A DNA stretch of 5,913 nucleotides from an uncultured Clostridium sp. (lineage in GTDB: Bacteria; Bacillota; Clostridia; Lachnospirales; Lachnospiraceae), in NCBI GenBank assembly GCA_900551135.1, contig URUX01000153.1, forward strand, positions 1 to 5,913, written 5' to 3'. A model generated the notes under the pieces. It saw nothing but the letters and a program-made list of their open reading frames with translations, did not search any database and was not told where the DNA came from. The position numbers and the translations under genes are program-made. The stretch's first letter is position 1, and each line of letters begins with the position of its first letter. Of this stretch, positions 4,479-5,913 are shown piece by piece.

Positions 4479-5913
4479 ATGCACACGAAAAATAACTTTG
4501 TGATACAGGGAAGTATTTTAGCCATTGCCGGTATTCTGGTGCGGTTAATCGGCATGTTCTACCGAATCCCCCTGATTGAAATCATCGGCAAAGAGGGAAA
4601 CGGCTATTATACTTCTGCATTCAGCGTGTACTCGATTTTGCTGATTGTATCCTCCTACAGCCTTCCCACGGCAGTTTCCAAAATGGTGGCAGGCAGGATT
4701 GCTGTAGGACAGTATAAAAACAGCCAGAAGATTTTAAAAGCAGCACTGGTTTATGCCACTGTAGCAGGGGCTGCTGCATGTCTGGTACTGTGGTTTGGCG
4801 CAGATGTATTTGCCCGGCTTTTGGGAATGCCCTTTTGCCGGTATGCCTTAAAATCCCTGGCTCCAACCGTATGGATTATGGCTTATCTGGGAGTACTGCG
4901 AGGCTATTTTCAGGGGCATGGAACTATGGTTCCTACTGCCTTTTCCCAACTTTTTGAGCAAATCGTAAATGCAGTTGTCAGCATCGGAGCAGCCAGCTGG
5001 CTGGTAAAAAAAGGAATGAAAGCCGATCTGGTGTATGGGGAAACGGAATATGCCGCTTCCTTTGGCGCAGCCGGAGGAACTCTTGGCACCGGAGCAGGAG
5101 CCGTTGTTGCGCTGCTGTTCTTTCTGTTTCTGCTGTTTGCCTACCGGCCTGTTATGAAGCGCCAGCAAAGGAAAGATAAAACCGGCAGAGAAGATTCTTA
5201 TGGAAAAATCGCCGGAGTGCTGACCATTACCATACTTCCTATCGTATTAAGCAGTACGGTCTACAATATCAGTTCCGTACTGGATAATTATTTATTTGCG
5301 GAAGGTCTGCGTTCTCTTGGACAGGAAGAGCAGATGGCAGAACTCTGGGGCGTGTTTGGAGAATACCACTTACTGTTTAACATTCCGGTGGCCCTGTCCA
5401 ATGCTCTGTCGTCTTCCCTGATTCCGGCGCTGGCAAATGCTGCCGCCATGCGGGACAGAAAGATGGTTATTCAGAGAACCAGGACTGCCATTCGGTTTTC
5501 CATGATTATTGCCATTCCGGCAGCAGTGGGACTAACCGTACTGGCAGAGCCTGTCTGCAACTTATTATTTGCCAGCCATGACAACAGCCTGTTAGTCAAG
5601 CTGATGATGGCCGGATCGGCGGCGGTGGTGTTCTTTTCCCTTTCTACCATGACCAATGCGATTTTACAGGGAACCAACCATATGAATGCGCCTCTGATTC
5701 ACTCAGCAATTGCGCTGGTTCCACACATTATTTCTCTGATTGTATTCCAGAGAGTGTTAAATCTGGGAATTTACAGCGTGGTGTATTCCAACGTTTTATT
5801 TGCTTTGGTGGTGTGCGTACTGAACCATCTGGCAATCCGGAAATACCTCCGATATCGTCAGGAATACAAAAAAACCTTCCTTGTACCTGCCGGATGTTCG
5901 GCAGTGATGGGAC
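4479..5913 (+). CDS. MOP-superfamily lipid flippase, MurJ/SpoVB type (3' cut)
   Basis: The frame is open from the ATG to the window end: 478 codons plus one base with no stop. Family members are about 530-550 residues, so the last helices are missing. The protein is very hydrophobic, with many membrane helices (for example about 8-25, 45-65, 88-107, 205-222, 338-356, 372-395, 406-424 and 432-450). The N-terminal pattern QGSILAIAGILVRLIGMFYR (10-29) and the central RGYFQGHGTMVPTAFSQLFE (141-160) are characteristic of the Firmicute MurJ/YtgP and SpoVB flippases of the MOP (MATE-like) superfamily. These move lipid-linked peptidoglycan or polysaccharide precursors across the membrane. The SVLDNYLF motif (266-273) in the seventh-helix region also fits. 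I cannot decide between vegetative lipid II flippase and spore-cortex SpoVB. AAAGAGA (4462-4468) lies 10 bases before the ATG. A gap of 20 bases separates it from the lipoprotein gene, with no terminator between, so they are probably co-transcribed. Confidence 0.88.
   Translation, partial: MHTKNNFVIQGSILAIAGILVRLIGMFYRIPLIEIIGKEGNGYYTSAFSVYSILLIVSSYSLPTAVSKMVAGRIAVGQYKNSQKILKAALVYATVAGAAACLVLWFGADVFARLLGMPFCRYALKSLAPTVWIMAYLGVLRGYFQGHGTMVPTAFSQLFEQIVNAVVSIGAASWLVKKGMKADLVYGETEYAASFGAAGGTLGTGAGAVVALLFFLFLLFAYRPVMKRQQRKDKTGREDSYGKIAGVLTITILPIVLSSTVYNISSVLDNYLFAEGLRSLGQEEQMAELWGVFGEYHLLFNIPVALSNALSSSLIPALANAAAMRDRKMVIQRTRTAIRFSMIIAIPAAVGLTVLAEPVCNLLFASHDNSLLVKLMMAGSAAVVFFSLSTMTNAILQGTNHMNAPLIHSAIALVPHIISLIVFQRVLNLGIYSVVYSNVLFALVVCVLNHLAIRKYLRYRQEYKKTFLVPAGCSAVMG

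Noticed and set aside
4621..5677. Minus-strand open frames opposite 4621-5677
   Set aside because: They lie opposite a continuous + strand flippase frame (4479 to the end) that lacks a stop only because the window ends.

Overview
The window looks like chromosomal DNA of a spore-forming member of the Clostridia, most likely a Lachnospiraceae-type Firmicute. This rests on three things: the sporulation-family pair yqfC-yqfD next to phoH and ybeY (an order also known in Bacillus and Clostridia), a strongly lysine/arginine-rich S21 protein, and moderate GC with frequent CCG/CGG/GCC codons. The genus is inferred from general resemblance only; no search was run. All genes lie on the + strand and coding density is very high.

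Layout: (1) 1-164, the 3' part of rpsU (ribosomal protein S21), closed by a clear intrinsic terminator at 175-207. (2) A 90-base gap (165-254), the only real intergenic space. It holds that terminator and a plausible but unproven sigma-E-type promoter. (3) 255-3303, a compact run yqfC - yqfD - phoH - ybeY. The gap between yqfC and yqfD is 15 bases; yqfD/phoH and phoH/ybeY each overlap by four bases (ATGA). (4) 3304-4458, a DUF3048 (YerB-like) lipoprotein whose ATG directly follows the ybeY stop. (5) 4479 to the window end, a multi-pass MOP-superfamily flippase (MurJ/YtgP/SpoVB type), cut off by the window edge after 478 codons.

How the genes fit together: the run mixes two themes. YqfC and YqfD belong to sporulation families that are mother-cell (sigma-E) expressed in Bacillus subtilis. 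PhoH and YbeY are housekeeping RNA/ribosome-quality proteins; YbeY is a metal-dependent endoribonuclease implicated in 16S rRNA 3'-end maturation. The two downstream genes are both envelope proteins (an exported lipoprotein and a lipid-linked precursor flippase). They sit where B. subtilis has dgkA-cdd-era, so the conserved core here seems to continue into a different, envelope-directed tail. No terminator is visible between yqfC and the window end, so one polycistronic transcript is possible.

The window is mostly a well-known conserved locus. I found no mobile element, CRISPR array, tRNA or clearly new system. The least understood parts are the DUF3048 lipoprotein and its pairing with the flippase, and the mechanism of YqfD.
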